NCBI RefSeq assembly: GCF_000292245.2
Contig: NZ_ALPT02000121.1
Location: 1 to 8,680 of the forward strand
Direction: 5' to 3'
DNA from: Alkalihalobacillus alcalophilus ATCC 27647 = CGMCC 1.3604
GTDB taxonomy: Bacteria > Bacillota > Bacilli > Bacillales > Bacillaceae_D
Length of the DNA stretch: 8,680 nt
Shown here: positions 1 through 5,890 of the stretch, one piece after another
Position numbering within the stretch: position 1 is the stretch's first letter
Layout: each line of letters begins with the position of its first letter
Notes under the pieces: generated by a model
Database searches by the model: none
What the model saw: the letters and a program-made list of their open reading frames with translations, nothing else
Told to the model about the DNA's origin: nothing
Position numbers and translations under genes: made by a program

Positions 1-69
1 ATATCTGATTAAAAAAATTTAGTCAACCTATTTTTTAGCTAACAACAACTTTCTTCAATTCACTAGGTA

Positions 70-87
70 TATACCTATAGGGGTATA
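70..87. promoter_or_regulatory. CstR-type operator 1 (left-edge transcription unit)
   Basis: The sequence TATACCTATAGGGGTATA has half-sites TATACC and GGTATA and a G4 tract. This is the general form of CsoR/CstR operators (an AT-flanked G/C tract with dyad symmetry). It lies beyond the 3' end of cstR, so it should serve a leftward gene outside the window rather than cstR itself. It shares ATATACCTATA with the element in front of sulP and resembles the palindrome in front of the rhodanese. Binding by CstR is inferred. Confidence 0.6.
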
Positions 88-114
88 TTAACTTATTTTA
101 ATTCCCCCTGTCCA
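85..114 (-). promoter_or_regulatory. Possible sigma-A promoter overlapping operator 1
   Basis: On the minus strand TGGACA (114-109) is followed after 18 nt by TAATAT (90-85), which runs into the operator at 70-87. The match is only moderate (5/6 and 4/6). A second weak candidate, TTGACT at 26-21 with a -10 that would fall at the window edge, is also possible. Confidence 0.3.
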
Positions 115-132
115 CCTTTTTATATTATCTTT

Positions 133-393
133 TTACCTGCTTTTCACTAACAAATTAACAGCTTCTTGGATGAATTTTTCTGTATCTTCCCCTTTTTCGA
201 TCTGCTCTCTGACACAGTGCTCCAAATTGGTACTAACAACAACACCAATTGTCCGGTCTAGCGCATTTCTTGCTGCAGAAAGTTGAACAACGAGATCCTT
301 ACAATCCTTTCCTTCTTCCATCATTCTTAAAATAGCTTTCACTTGCCCCTCTATGCGTTTCACTCTATTTTTCATTTGATCAGTGTATTCCAT
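133..393 (-). CDS. cstR: CstR-type persulfide-sensing transcriptional repressor (CsoR/FrmR family)
   Basis: An 86-residue all-alpha DUF156/CsoR-family repressor, full length for the family. Two conserved cysteines stand at Cys31 (EEGKDCKDL) and Cys60 (NLEHCV). The residue four before Cys60 is Asn56, where copper-sensing CsoR has a His ligand. This C-x-C set without the His is the hallmark of CstR, which senses persulfide/polysulfide by forming di- or trisulfide bridges and then leaves its DNA. The C-terminal EAVNLLVKS also matches staphylococcal CstR as I recall it. The start is fixed by AGGAGG 7 nt upstream. The gene is the last of a leftward unit behind a rhodanese gene and a decayed rhodanese-like gene whose frame ends inside its first codons. 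Autoregulation through operator 2 is inferred. Assignment to CstR rather than CsoR is fairly secure. Confidence 0.9.
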   Translation of the reverse strand: MEYTDQMKNRVKRIEGQVKAILRMMEEGKDCKDLVVQLSAARNALDRTIGVVVSTNLEHCVREQIEKGEDTEKFIQEAVNLLVKSR

Positions 394-638
394 GAATTTC
401 CCTCCTATCTCTGCAAGTCACTTGCTTACTATATTTATTATCCTCTATATAATATCCAGCTACTTTAACACCTTTACTTTTAAAAACGAGCGCTTATCGT
501 TACATCTAACATATCTGAACCAATAATACAAACAGGTTTCCCTTCAAGTTTACAGAAATTCCTTTTTATATAAGGCAAAGGAATATTATAAGAACCGTTG
601 ATATTAATAATAGCACATTTATGAAGATGGTCATATTG
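380..638 (-). pseudogene. Decayed rhodanese-like protein, frameshifted
   Basis: The 261-nt gap between the rhodanese and cstR is not empty. On the minus strand a frame open from 638 contains GSYNIPLPYIKRNFCKLEG, then KPVCIIGSDMLDVTISARF, and stops at 482-480. The +1 frame continues directly as FKSKGVKVAGYYIEDNKYS and ends at 380, inside the cstR start. The central 23 residues align without gaps to the active-site strand and following helix of the neighbouring rhodanese (VVIICRSGNRS... ), with Gly at the catalytic Cys position. One base missing in the T run near 481-486 explains the break. No good start codon is visible, so the 5' end is also decayed. The 14-nt overlap with cstR suggests it was once a translationally coupled operon gene. 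A sequencing error in the homopolymer is an alternative, but would not restore a start. Confidence 0.5.
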
Positions 639-654
639 TTAAACTAAGAAGTAA

Positions 655-1041
655 CTAATTTGTTACTTCCCCTTCCCAAGCAAGCATTCCACCTTTTACA
701 TTAACCAAATTTTGATACCCAAAATCTTTAAGTTTATTTAAGGCTTGTAGGCTTCTATTCCCGCTTCTACATATGATCACAACTGTTTTATCAGCAGGAA
801 TTAGATGATAATTGCTTTCTAACTCACTAAGAGGAACATTAGTCATTCCTTCTATATGGGACTCTTGAAATTCGTGAGGTTCTCGTACATCAACATAGAA
901 AACGTCATCAGATGCATTCGTCATCATGTTGGCAAGTTGTTCTGTACTCACTTGTTCTACCCCTATTGTGGGCATTAACTTATAGCCAATAAAACCGATA
1001 ATTAATACAAGCAGCAGAATATAGGAACTATATTTCTTCAT
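655..1041 (-). CDS. Membrane-anchored rhodanese-domain sulfurtransferase
   Basis: A 128-residue protein with an N-terminal hydrophobic anchor (about residues 7-24, after MKKYSS) followed by one rhodanese domain (about 30-126). The domain shows YVDVREPHEF at 50-58, HIEGMTNVPL at 62-71 and the active-site loop CRSGNRS with catalytic Cys91, which would carry a persulfide. The C-terminal GGMLAWEGE is typical of single-domain rhodaneses. The anchor implies that the domain sits at the membrane surface, and without a signal peptidase site I cannot choose the side. The start is supported by a G-rich ribosome site (AAGGGGGGAAGG) just upstream. It is first in the unit leading to cstR and has operator 2 in its promoter. 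This fits a role in handling sulfane sulfur when CstR is released. The specific acceptor is unknown. Confidence 0.88.
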   Translation of the reverse strand: MKKYSSYILLLVLIIGFIGYKLMPTIGVEQVSTEQLANMMTNASDDVFYVDVREPHEFQESHIEGMTNVPLSELESNYHLIPADKTVVIICRSGNRSLQALNKLKDFGYQNLVNVKGGMLAWEGEVTN

Positions 1042-1074
1042 TACCTTCCCCCCTTTGCACTTTATATTTTACAT

Positions 1075-1101
1075 ATTATACCCATAAGGGTATAAAGTCA
1101 A
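1075..1101 (-). promoter_or_regulatory. Promoter of the rhodanese-cstR operon
   Basis: TTGACT (1101-1096) and a perfect TATAAT (1080-1075) flank a 15-nt spacer that is almost entirely the operator palindrome. The spacing is short. TAATAT two bases further on gives a spacing of 17 and may be the real -10. The arrangement means that a bound repressor would directly block RNA polymerase. Confidence 0.55.
1077..1094. promoter_or_regulatory. CstR-type operator 2 (rhodanese-cstR operon)
   Basis: TATACCCATAAGGGTATA is a near-perfect dyad: TATACCC and GGGTATA arms around a 4-nt centre. It lies between the -35 and -10 of the rhodanese promoter. It is the most symmetrical of the three related elements in the window and the best candidate for CstR autoregulation. 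Confidence 0.65.
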
Positions 1102-1284
1102 GGGGTGTTGACAATAAAACAATAAATACCAAACAGTACCAATATAGCGGTAATGATGAATGTCAGTTAGACTTTTCACAAGAGACTTTATATGCATCAA
1201 ATGCTTTTATCGATAGCATTCTTTTTGCAATGTTAACTTAAAAAAAGATAGACACCTTATTTAGAGAACCACTTTAAGAACCAA

Positions 1285-1851
1285 TTAATTCTCAAGCGGA
1301 AACACCCTTTCCAATTCCCCTGACTCGACATGAAATAAACATCCTAAAACTTCTATATCAGTCCCGTATTCCTTATAAATAGGGTGCTCCATTAATCTTT
1401 CGACTTGTTTTAAAACATTTAGCTTCGTTAATTCATCCAGTGAAACTGGTTCTATCGTCATACTCTTATCAGGTAGACTAGTGCGAACTCTTGAAATCCA
1501 ACCCTGGAGCTCCTGCTCATCGTTCTCTAACCAAGCGGCTTTTACGCCTCCGCAGTCGGTATGACCTTTAATGACAATCTTTTTTACCTTTAAGTGTTTC
1601 AACGCATAATATAGACTAGCCGAAAAACTTTCATCTTCCGTTACCACTTGATTAGCAATATTTCGATGGACAAACATGTGTCCTAAAGGCATTTGCGTAA
1701 TGACAGAAGGACTAACACGCGAATCACTGCAAGACAAGACAAAGAATTCTGGTGTTTGACCTTTTTTTAACTCATCAAAGAATGTTGGGTCTTGTTGTTT
1801 AATCCTTTGTATAAATTCTTCATTTTTCTTTCTTAATTCAAGTTCCTCCAT
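1285..1851 (-). CDS. Beta-class carbonic anhydrase
   Basis: A 188-residue zinc enzyme interconverting CO2 and bicarbonate in the cytoplasm. The beta-class zinc ligands are all present: Cys41 in CSDSR, and His97 and Cys100 in GHTDCGG. The Asp43-Arg45 catalytic dyad is also present. The length is normal for the family. I place the start at 1851 (MEELELRK) because GGAGAGGAG lies just upstream and the gene then begins 16 nt after the sulP stop. The frame is open to 1899, but that would add a basic 16-residue leader overlapping the sulP C-terminus with no obvious ribosome site. Close linkage downstream of a SulP transporter suggests that the enzyme supplies or consumes the bicarbonate handled by that carrier. 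No convincing terminator follows; a 7-base T run on the transcript strand at about 1239-1246 lacks a stem. Confidence 0.93.
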   Translation of the reverse strand: MEELELRKKNEEFIQRIKQQDPTFFDELKKGQTPEFFVLSCSDSRVSPSVITQMPLGHMFVHRNIANQVVTEDESFSASLYYALKHLKVKKIVIKGHTDCGGVKAAWLENDEQELQGWISRVRTSLPDKSMTIEPVSLDELTKLNVLKQVERLMEHPIYKEYGTDIEVLGCLFHVESGELERVFPLEN

Positions 1852-1867
1852 CTTTGCTCCTCTCCTT

Positions 1868-3532
1868 CTATTTGTTAATAGCTTTAAGCGCGTGCTCAAC
1901 CGATAAATGCCTTAAATTTTCCCCATATTTTTTATCCCAGTTCGCTTTCTTCAGTAAATCCATCACAGGACCTTTAATTCCCGCAAAATGAAATGCAATA
2001 TCCCCTTTTCTACATGACTCCATTATTTCTTCTAATGAATGTATCGCTACAGCGTCTATGGAGTTCACACCTGAAAAATCTAAAATAATCCACTTCGTCT
2101 CAGGCTTTTCTCCTACACGCTCACATAGTTTATCTTCTAAAAAGGTCATATTCGCAAAGTATAATGAAGCATCGACACGGAAAATCATAACTTCTGGGTC
2201 TACTTTTGCTTCTGGGTAGCGTTTAATATTTCGGAACACCTTTTCTTCTTGTAAATACCCTAACTCTACGACATGAGGATACGCACTCCGAACAATGAAA
2301 ACAAGTAAGGAAAATACTACTCCAATTAATATCCCTTGCTCAATCCCAATTGTTAGCGTAGCAATAAAAGTAATTACCCACGTCCAACCGTCCACACTTT
2401 TGATTTTAAATAAATGTTTTGCTTCTTTCACATCGATTAGACTGTATACAGCAACCATAATGATCGCAGCTAACACTGCATTAGGAAGATAGTAAAAGAA
2501 ACCAGTGAAAAATAATAAGGTTAGGATAATAAGAATAGCCGTAATTATTGTCGCAAGTGGTGTCTTTGCCCCAGATTGATAGTTCACAGCTGAACGGGAA
2601 AATCCTCCTGTTACAGGATATCCTGCAAAGAAAGAACCACCAATATTAGCAAGCCCTAACCCTACTAGCTCCTTATTTGGAACTACTTTATATTTTTCTT
2701 TAGCCGCTATTGCCTTTGCCATCGCAATCGATTCCATAAAACCGATAAAAGAGATGGCAAGTGCGATAGGAAGAAGTGCCATAACAGCATCTAGTGTAAA
2801 TACAGGAAGCGATAATGACGGCAGACCTTTTGGTACTTCACCAACAATTTTCACTCCTGCTTGTTGCAGCTGTAAGAAGTAGATTGTACTAATGCTTAGG
2901 ACGACGACCACAAGCGGACCTGGAATTTTAGGTACAAACTTTCTTAATCCAATCAATATGAGAATACTAAGCAATCCAATGGTTAATGTTATCGGATTTA
3001 TTTCAGAAACCCTGCTTATCGACTCAAATAAAATCTTAAATACATCTTTATCTGCATCTAGTTTCACTCCTAGTAAATGCTTCAACTGACTTAATCCAAT
3101 AATGATAGCTGCTGCTGAAGTAAAACCACTAATTACAGCATGAGATAAGAAGTTTACTAAGAAACCAAGTCTAAGCACTCCCATTAGAAACTGAATCATA
3201 CCTATCATAAGCATTAAAAGTAACACTAACGAGATATATTCATCTGTTCCAGGTTCTGCAATCGTAGATACCCCTGCTAGTACTAATAATGACACCATCG
3301 CAACGGGACCAACCGCTAATTGTCTCGACGTTCCAAATAATGCGTAGATAAGAAGTGGAATAGTAGAAGCGTACAACCCAATAACCGGTGGTAATCCAGC
3401 TAACATTGCATATGCCATCCCTTGTGGAATAAGCATAATCGCAACGATTAACCCCGCTGACATATCTCCGCTTAAATCTGACCGTTTATAATTTGGCATC
3501 CATTCCAATGCCGGAATTAACTTTTTAAACAT
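1868..3532 (-). CDS. SulP-family anion permease with C-terminal STAS domain
   Basis: A 554-residue SLC26/SulP inner-membrane carrier of normal length. The transmembrane domain covers about residues 20-420. Family signatures include PQGMAYAMLAGLPPVIGLY (36-54), GTSRQLAVGPVAMVSLL (67-83), ESIAMAKAIA (268-277) and GGFSRSAVNYQSGAKTPL (309-326). A STAS domain follows at about 447-553, with DFSGVNSIDAVAI around residue 490. SulP proteins move bicarbonate, sulfate or other oxyanions. The adjacent carbonic anhydrase favours bicarbonate (as in BicA-type carriers), while the CstR-like operator in front favours a sulfur oxyanion such as sulfite or sulfate, so the substrate stays open. The start at 3532 has AGAGGAAGG upstream. 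A TTGACA-17-TAAAAT promoter lies 50-80 nt upstream. The gene is first in a two-gene operon. Confidence 0.93.
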   Translation of the reverse strand: MFKKLIPALEWMPNYKRSDLSGDMSAGLIVAIMLIPQGMAYAMLAGLPPVIGLYASTIPLLIYALFGTSRQLAVGPVAMVSLLVLAGVSTIAEPGTDEYISLVLLLMLMIGMIQFLMGVLRLGFLVNFLSHAVISGFTSAAAIIIGLSQLKHLLGVKLDADKDVFKILFESISRVSEINPITLTIGLLSILILIGLRKFVPKIPGPLVVVVLSISTIYFLQLQQAGVKIVGEVPKGLPSLSLPVFTLDAVMALLPIALAISFIGFMESIAMAKAIAAKEKYKVVPNKELVGLGLANIGGSFFAGYPVTGGFSRSAVNYQSGAKTPLATIITAILIILTLLFFTGFFYYLPNAVLAAIIMVAVYSLIDVKEAKHLFKIKSVDGWTWVITFIATLTIGIEQGILIGVVFSLLVFIVRSAYPHVVELGYLQEEKVFRNIKRYPEAKVDPEVMIFRVDASLYFANMTFLEDKLCERVGEKPETKWIILDFSGVNSIDAVAIHSLEEIMESCRKGDIAFHFAGIKGPVMDLLKKANWDKKYGENLRHLSVEHALKAINK

Positions 3533-3561
3533 AAGGTTCCTTCCTCTCTTTAAATTCGTTA

Positions 3562-3580
3562 TATACCTATACCCCTACAC
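3562..3580. promoter_or_regulatory. CstR-like operator 3 (sulP operon)
   Basis: On the plus strand ATATACCTATACCCCTACAC carries the same 11-mer ATATACCTATA that begins operator 1, followed by a C4 tract. One half-site is therefore kept perfectly while the other half is inverted or diverged. It falls just downstream of the sulP -10, at or beyond the expected transcription start, which is a good position for a repressor. A 13-nt dyad ACCTATTTTAGGT (3579-3591) overlaps its upstream edge and the -10. It is weaker than operators 1 and 2 because it is not a full palindrome. Confidence 0.45.
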
Positions 3581-3582
3581 CT

Positions 3583-3611
3583 ATTTTAGGTTTATTGAGC
3601 TAATTTGTCAA
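3583..3611 (-). promoter_or_regulatory. Sigma-A promoter of the sulP-carbonic anhydrase operon
   Basis: A perfect TTGACA (3611-3606), a 17-nt spacer and TAAAAT (3588-3583) give a strong consensus promoter. The start of transcription would be near 3576, inside operator 3. The -35 region lies just past the decayed end of the recombinase remnant. Confidence 0.75.
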
Positions 3612-3622
3612 TCATTTAAATT

Positions 3623-4105
3623 TTATGGCCATGTTGCTATTTGTTTCTTTCGTCGTGTAGGATTGATTGCTGTAATACGAGGGGTTTTCACTGGTGCTGT
3701 ATCAGCCTTGCCACTGATTTTAATATATCTCAAGTTGTTCCTTTAATTTTCGACTCATTGGAACAATCCGCTCGAAATATGTCTTCGTTTCCCTTATTAC
3801 AATCTCATTTTCTTTCACGTCTTGAAGTTCAATATTAATTAATTCATTGATACGAACTGGAGTATCTAACATAACAAGCATAATCGTATAATCACGCAAT
3901 CCTACAAAGGTTTTTTTATCGCATAATGAATTTTACCTTCTGCCTTTAGACTTTCACGATAATACTTGAATGTATGTGGTCTCAAGTTCCGTAATAGGCA
4001 ATCCTCAAAAAATAATTTCAATGCTTCCTCGTCTGTTGTTCCATTTGATGTTTTTGTTGCTATTCGTAATTCGTCTTCCGATAATACTGTTCTGCGCTTA
4101 CTCAT
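3623..4105 (-). pseudogene. Tyrosine recombinase/phage-type integrase, deleted and frameshifted
   Basis: Starting at 4105 behind GGGAGGT, 67 codons encode an N-terminal core-binding segment (EEALKLFFEDCLLRNLRPHT, residues 26-45, then FKYYRESLK). The reading then jumps, and in another frame from about 3910 to 3720 come VGLRDYTIMLVMLDT, PVRINELINIELQDV and KTYFERIVPMSRKLKEQLEI. This is the start of the catalytic domain with box-I Arg. A third frame (about 3719-3623) continues KISGKADT and then an unrelated-looking tail. About 100 residues normally separate the first two blocks, so there is an internal deletion. The shift at the junction fits loss of one A in the run at 3911-3917. The box-II HxxR and the catalytic Tyr are absent. 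It lies immediately past the 3' end of tRNA-Leu, the usual place for an integrase of a tRNA-targeting element. It is certainly non-functional. Confidence 0.85.
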
Positions 4106-4159
4106 TGCACATTACCTCCCGCACACTTTTTGTGTAAATTTAGCAGTGCTAAAGAAAAA

Positions 4160-4188
4160 TAAAAAAACTCCACAGAATACTGTGAAGT
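4160..4188 (-). terminator. Rho-independent terminator of the tRNA-Leu unit
   Basis: On the minus strand the stem ACTTCACAG / CTGTGGAGT (one G-U pair, 4-nt loop) is followed by T7. It begins 16 nt past the tRNA-Leu 3' end and lies between that tRNA and the recombinase remnant. Confidence 0.85.
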
Positions 4189-4203
4189 TCACGTTTTGTT
4201 TAA

Positions 4204-4286
4204 TACCTGAGGCCGGACTTGAACCGGCACGCCATCGCTGGCAGTGGATTTTGAGTCCACCGTGTCTGCCATTCCACCACTCAGGC
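4204..4286 (-). tRNA. tRNA-Leu(CAA)
   Basis: A full cloverleaf of 83 nt with the long variable arm of class II tRNAs. The acceptor GCCTGAG/CTCAGGT closes with a G-U pair, the D-arm is TGGTGGAATGGCAGA, the anticodon stem GTGGA/TCCAC encloses CTCAAAA (anticodon CAA), and the T-arm is GCCGGTTCAAGTCCGGC. The 3' CCA is not encoded. It is the intact member of a two-gene unit driven by the promoter at 4424-4452. In B. subtilis a Leu(CAA) gene closes the trnD cluster; here it stands 2.3 kb away from the matching cluster. Confidence 0.93.
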
Positions 4287-4298
4287 AAAATGTTAAAA

Positions 4299-4373
4299 TG
4301 CTAAGTGTTTTCGAATTTAAACAGATGCGTCATGTTTTGAGTCGTGCACGTCTGCCAATTCCGCCACATCAGC
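4299..4373 (-). pseudogene. tRNA-Leu(CAA) pseudogene, 5' half preserved
   Basis: From 4373 to 4335 the minus strand reads as a good tRNA-Leu 5' half: acceptor GCTGATG, D-arm TGGCGGAATTGGCAGACG, anticodon stem CACGA and loop CTCAAAA. After the loop the 3' half no longer folds. The expected TCGTG is replaced by CATGA, the variable and T-arms are not recognisable, and only a weak acceptor-like CTTAGC remains near 4299. It shares GACTCAAAA with the intact tRNA-Leu 13 nt further on. It is transcribed first from the common promoter but should not yield a functional tRNA. Confidence 0.7.
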
Positions 4374-4423
4374 ATGTGTTTTATTGCTTATAGAAAAGCA
4401 ATTTGAATGAACTGACAAGAATT

Positions 4424-4452
4424 ATCTTACCACCTTATGCTAGGTTTGTCAA
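4424..4452 (-). promoter_or_regulatory. Promoter of the tRNA-Leu unit
   Basis: TTGACA (4452-4447), a 17-nt spacer and TAAGAT (4429-4424) form a near-consensus sigma-A promoter, about 50 nt before the tRNA-Leu pseudogene. A small hairpin (TTGCTT/AAGCAA, 4384-4401) lies in the leader. Confidence 0.8.
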
Positions 4453-4477
4453 TTTATTTTTCTAACTTGAATTTATA

Positions 4478-4508
4478 GGAGAATGAAAATCTAGTATTTC
4501 CATTCTCC
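4478..4508. terminator. Inverted repeat, probable nupC terminator
   Basis: GGAGAATG (4478-4485) and CATTCTCC (4501-4508) are perfect 8-bp arms, extended inward by an AAAT/ATTT match around a CTAG core. It lies 84 nt past the nupC stop and 26 nt upstream of the tRNA-Leu -35. No T run follows on either strand, so intrinsic termination is uncertain and it may instead act in 3'-end stability. Confidence 0.4.
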
Positions 4509-4591
4509 TTCCTTAGTTCATTTAAATACTGAGGAGCCTCATTTATAGAGAGGACAATCGTATATTCCCCTTTGATATCATTTAGAATAAA

Positions 4592-5890
4592 CTATAATAA
4601 CATCCCTGCAATTGCAGCACTTAAAAGTGAAGCTAATGATCCTGCAATAACAGCACGAATTCCAAAGTTAGCAATTTCTTTTCGTCTATTCGGAGCAAGA
4701 CCACCTAAGCCACCAATAAGTATAGCTAGTGAACCTAGATTTGCAAATCCACAAAGAGCAAAACTCACAACAATATTCGTTTTTGCTGATAAATTTTCCA
4801 TTTCAGGAGCAAACGCAGCATATGCAACAAACTCATTTAAAACAATTTTTTGTCCGATAAAACTACCAGCCTGAAGGACATCATTCCATGGTACACCAAC
4901 GACAAAAGCAATTGGAGCAAATATATAGCCTAAAATCAATTCTAATGATAATGATTCAAAGCCGAACCAACCACCGATTCCGGAAAGAATTCCATTCATT
5001 AAAGCAATTAAAGCGATAAATGCAAGTAACATTGCTCCTACATTTAAAGCAAGCATTAAACCATCAGATGCTCCTCTTGCCGCAGCATCAATTACATTGG
5101 CAGGCTTTTCCTCTTCCATCTCTATTTTTTCTTCAAGTGGCACAATACCTTGTTGTATTTCAGCTGTAGCTGCTGTTTCAACTTCTTGTTTCGTTTCAAT
5201 TTTAGCGACAGCCGTTCCCAGTTCCGTTACCGTTTCTGTTTCAGGAACGATAATTTTAGCAATAATTAAACCAGCTGGTGCTGCCATAAAGCTAGCTGCT
5301 AAAAGATATTCAAGTGGAATGCCTAATAATGAGTACCCAATAAGTACTGATCCTGCAATAGAAGCAAGACCACCCGTCATTACTGCAAAGAGTTCTGATT
5401 GGGTTAACTTTGCAATATATGGACGGATAACAAGTGGAGCTTCTGTTTGACCAACAAAAATATTGGCAGCAGCGGACATCGATTCTGCCTGGCTTGTCCC
5501 AAGTAACTTTGAAAGCCCTCCGCCAATAATTTTAATAAACCATTGCATAATTCCGAGATAATACAGTACTGAAATAAGCGATGAAAAAAAGATAATAACG
5601 GTTAAAACTTGGAATGCAAAAATAAAACCTATACTTTCATTACCAATCAACCCACCAAATAAGAAACCAATTCCTTCATTTGTATAATTAATAATGTCTT
5701 GAATTTTCAAAGCCAACCAACTTAGAATTTTTTGTCCTGTTTCCCATTTTAAAACAATGAATGCAAAGGAGAGCTGAATCAATAGACCTCCTATTATCGT
5801 ACGAATATTTATTCTCTTTTTATTATTTGATAATAAAAAGGCAAGGCTTAACACACAAAATATACCTAAGATTCCCCAAATAACATTCAT
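4592..5890 (-). CDS. nupC: Concentrative nucleoside transporter, NupC/CNT family
   Basis: A 432-residue polytopic membrane protein importing nucleosides with cation symport. The CNT signatures are GQTEAPLVIRPY (147-158, substrate and ion binding loop), GVPWNDVLQAGSFIG (332-346), LNEFVAYAAF (351-360) and SFALCGFANLGS (376-387). Three N-terminal hydrophobic segments lie at about 2-20, 33-48 and 88-112. It is longer than the roughly 390-405 residues common in Bacillus relatives. The excess is a polar, Glu-rich segment (about 218-264, ETETVTELGTAVAKIETK onward) between membrane segments, followed by ANVIDAAARGASDG. The start is fixed by AAGGAGAT 8 nt upstream. It appears monocistronic, with a probable promoter at 6208-6236. 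Family assignment is secure; the preferred nucleoside cannot be told. Confidence 0.93.
   Translation of the reverse strand: MNVIWGILGIFCVLSLAFLLSNNKKRINIRTIIGGLLIQLSFAFIVLKWETGQKILSWLALKIQDIINYTNEGIGFLFGGLIGNESIGFIFAFQVLTVIIFFSSLISVLYYLGIMQWFIKIIGGGLSKLLGTSQAESMSAAANIFVGQTEAPLVIRPYIAKLTQSELFAVMTGGLASIAGSVLIGYSLLGIPLEYLLAASFMAAPAGLIIAKIIVPETETVTELGTAVAKIETKQEVETAATAEIQQGIVPLEEKIEMEEEKPANVIDAAARGASDGLMLALNVGAMLLAFIALIALMNGILSGIGGWFGFESLSLELILGYIFAPIAFVVGVPWNDVLQAGSFIGQKIVLNEFVAYAAFAPEMENLSAKTNIVVSFALCGFANLGSLAILIGGLGGLAPNRRKEIANFGIRAVIAGSLASLLSAAIAGMLL

Noticed and set aside
133..393. Copper-sensing CsoR identity for the repressor
   Set aside because: The His ligand four residues before the second Cys is Asn56, and the Cys31/Cys60 pair matches CstR.
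1109..1114. Plus-strand TTGACA as a promoter -35
   Set aside because: No -10-like sequence at acceptable spacing and no plus-strand gene downstream.
1095..1241. Plus-strand open frame ending ...SQETLYASNAFIDSILFAML before TAA at 1239-1241
   Set aside because: It has no start codon or ribosome site, it runs through the rhodanese promoter and operator, and I recognise no family. A short decayed fragment is possible but not supported.
1852..1899. Upstream ATG at 1899 as the carbonic anhydrase start
   Set aside because: It lies inside the sulP 3' end without a ribosome site and would add a basic leader not typical of the family; the ATG at 1851 has GGAGAGGAG before it.
4572..5450. Plus-strand ORFs opposite nupC and opposite sulP
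   Set aside because: They are antisense shadows of well-supported membrane protein genes, with no ribosome sites or domains.
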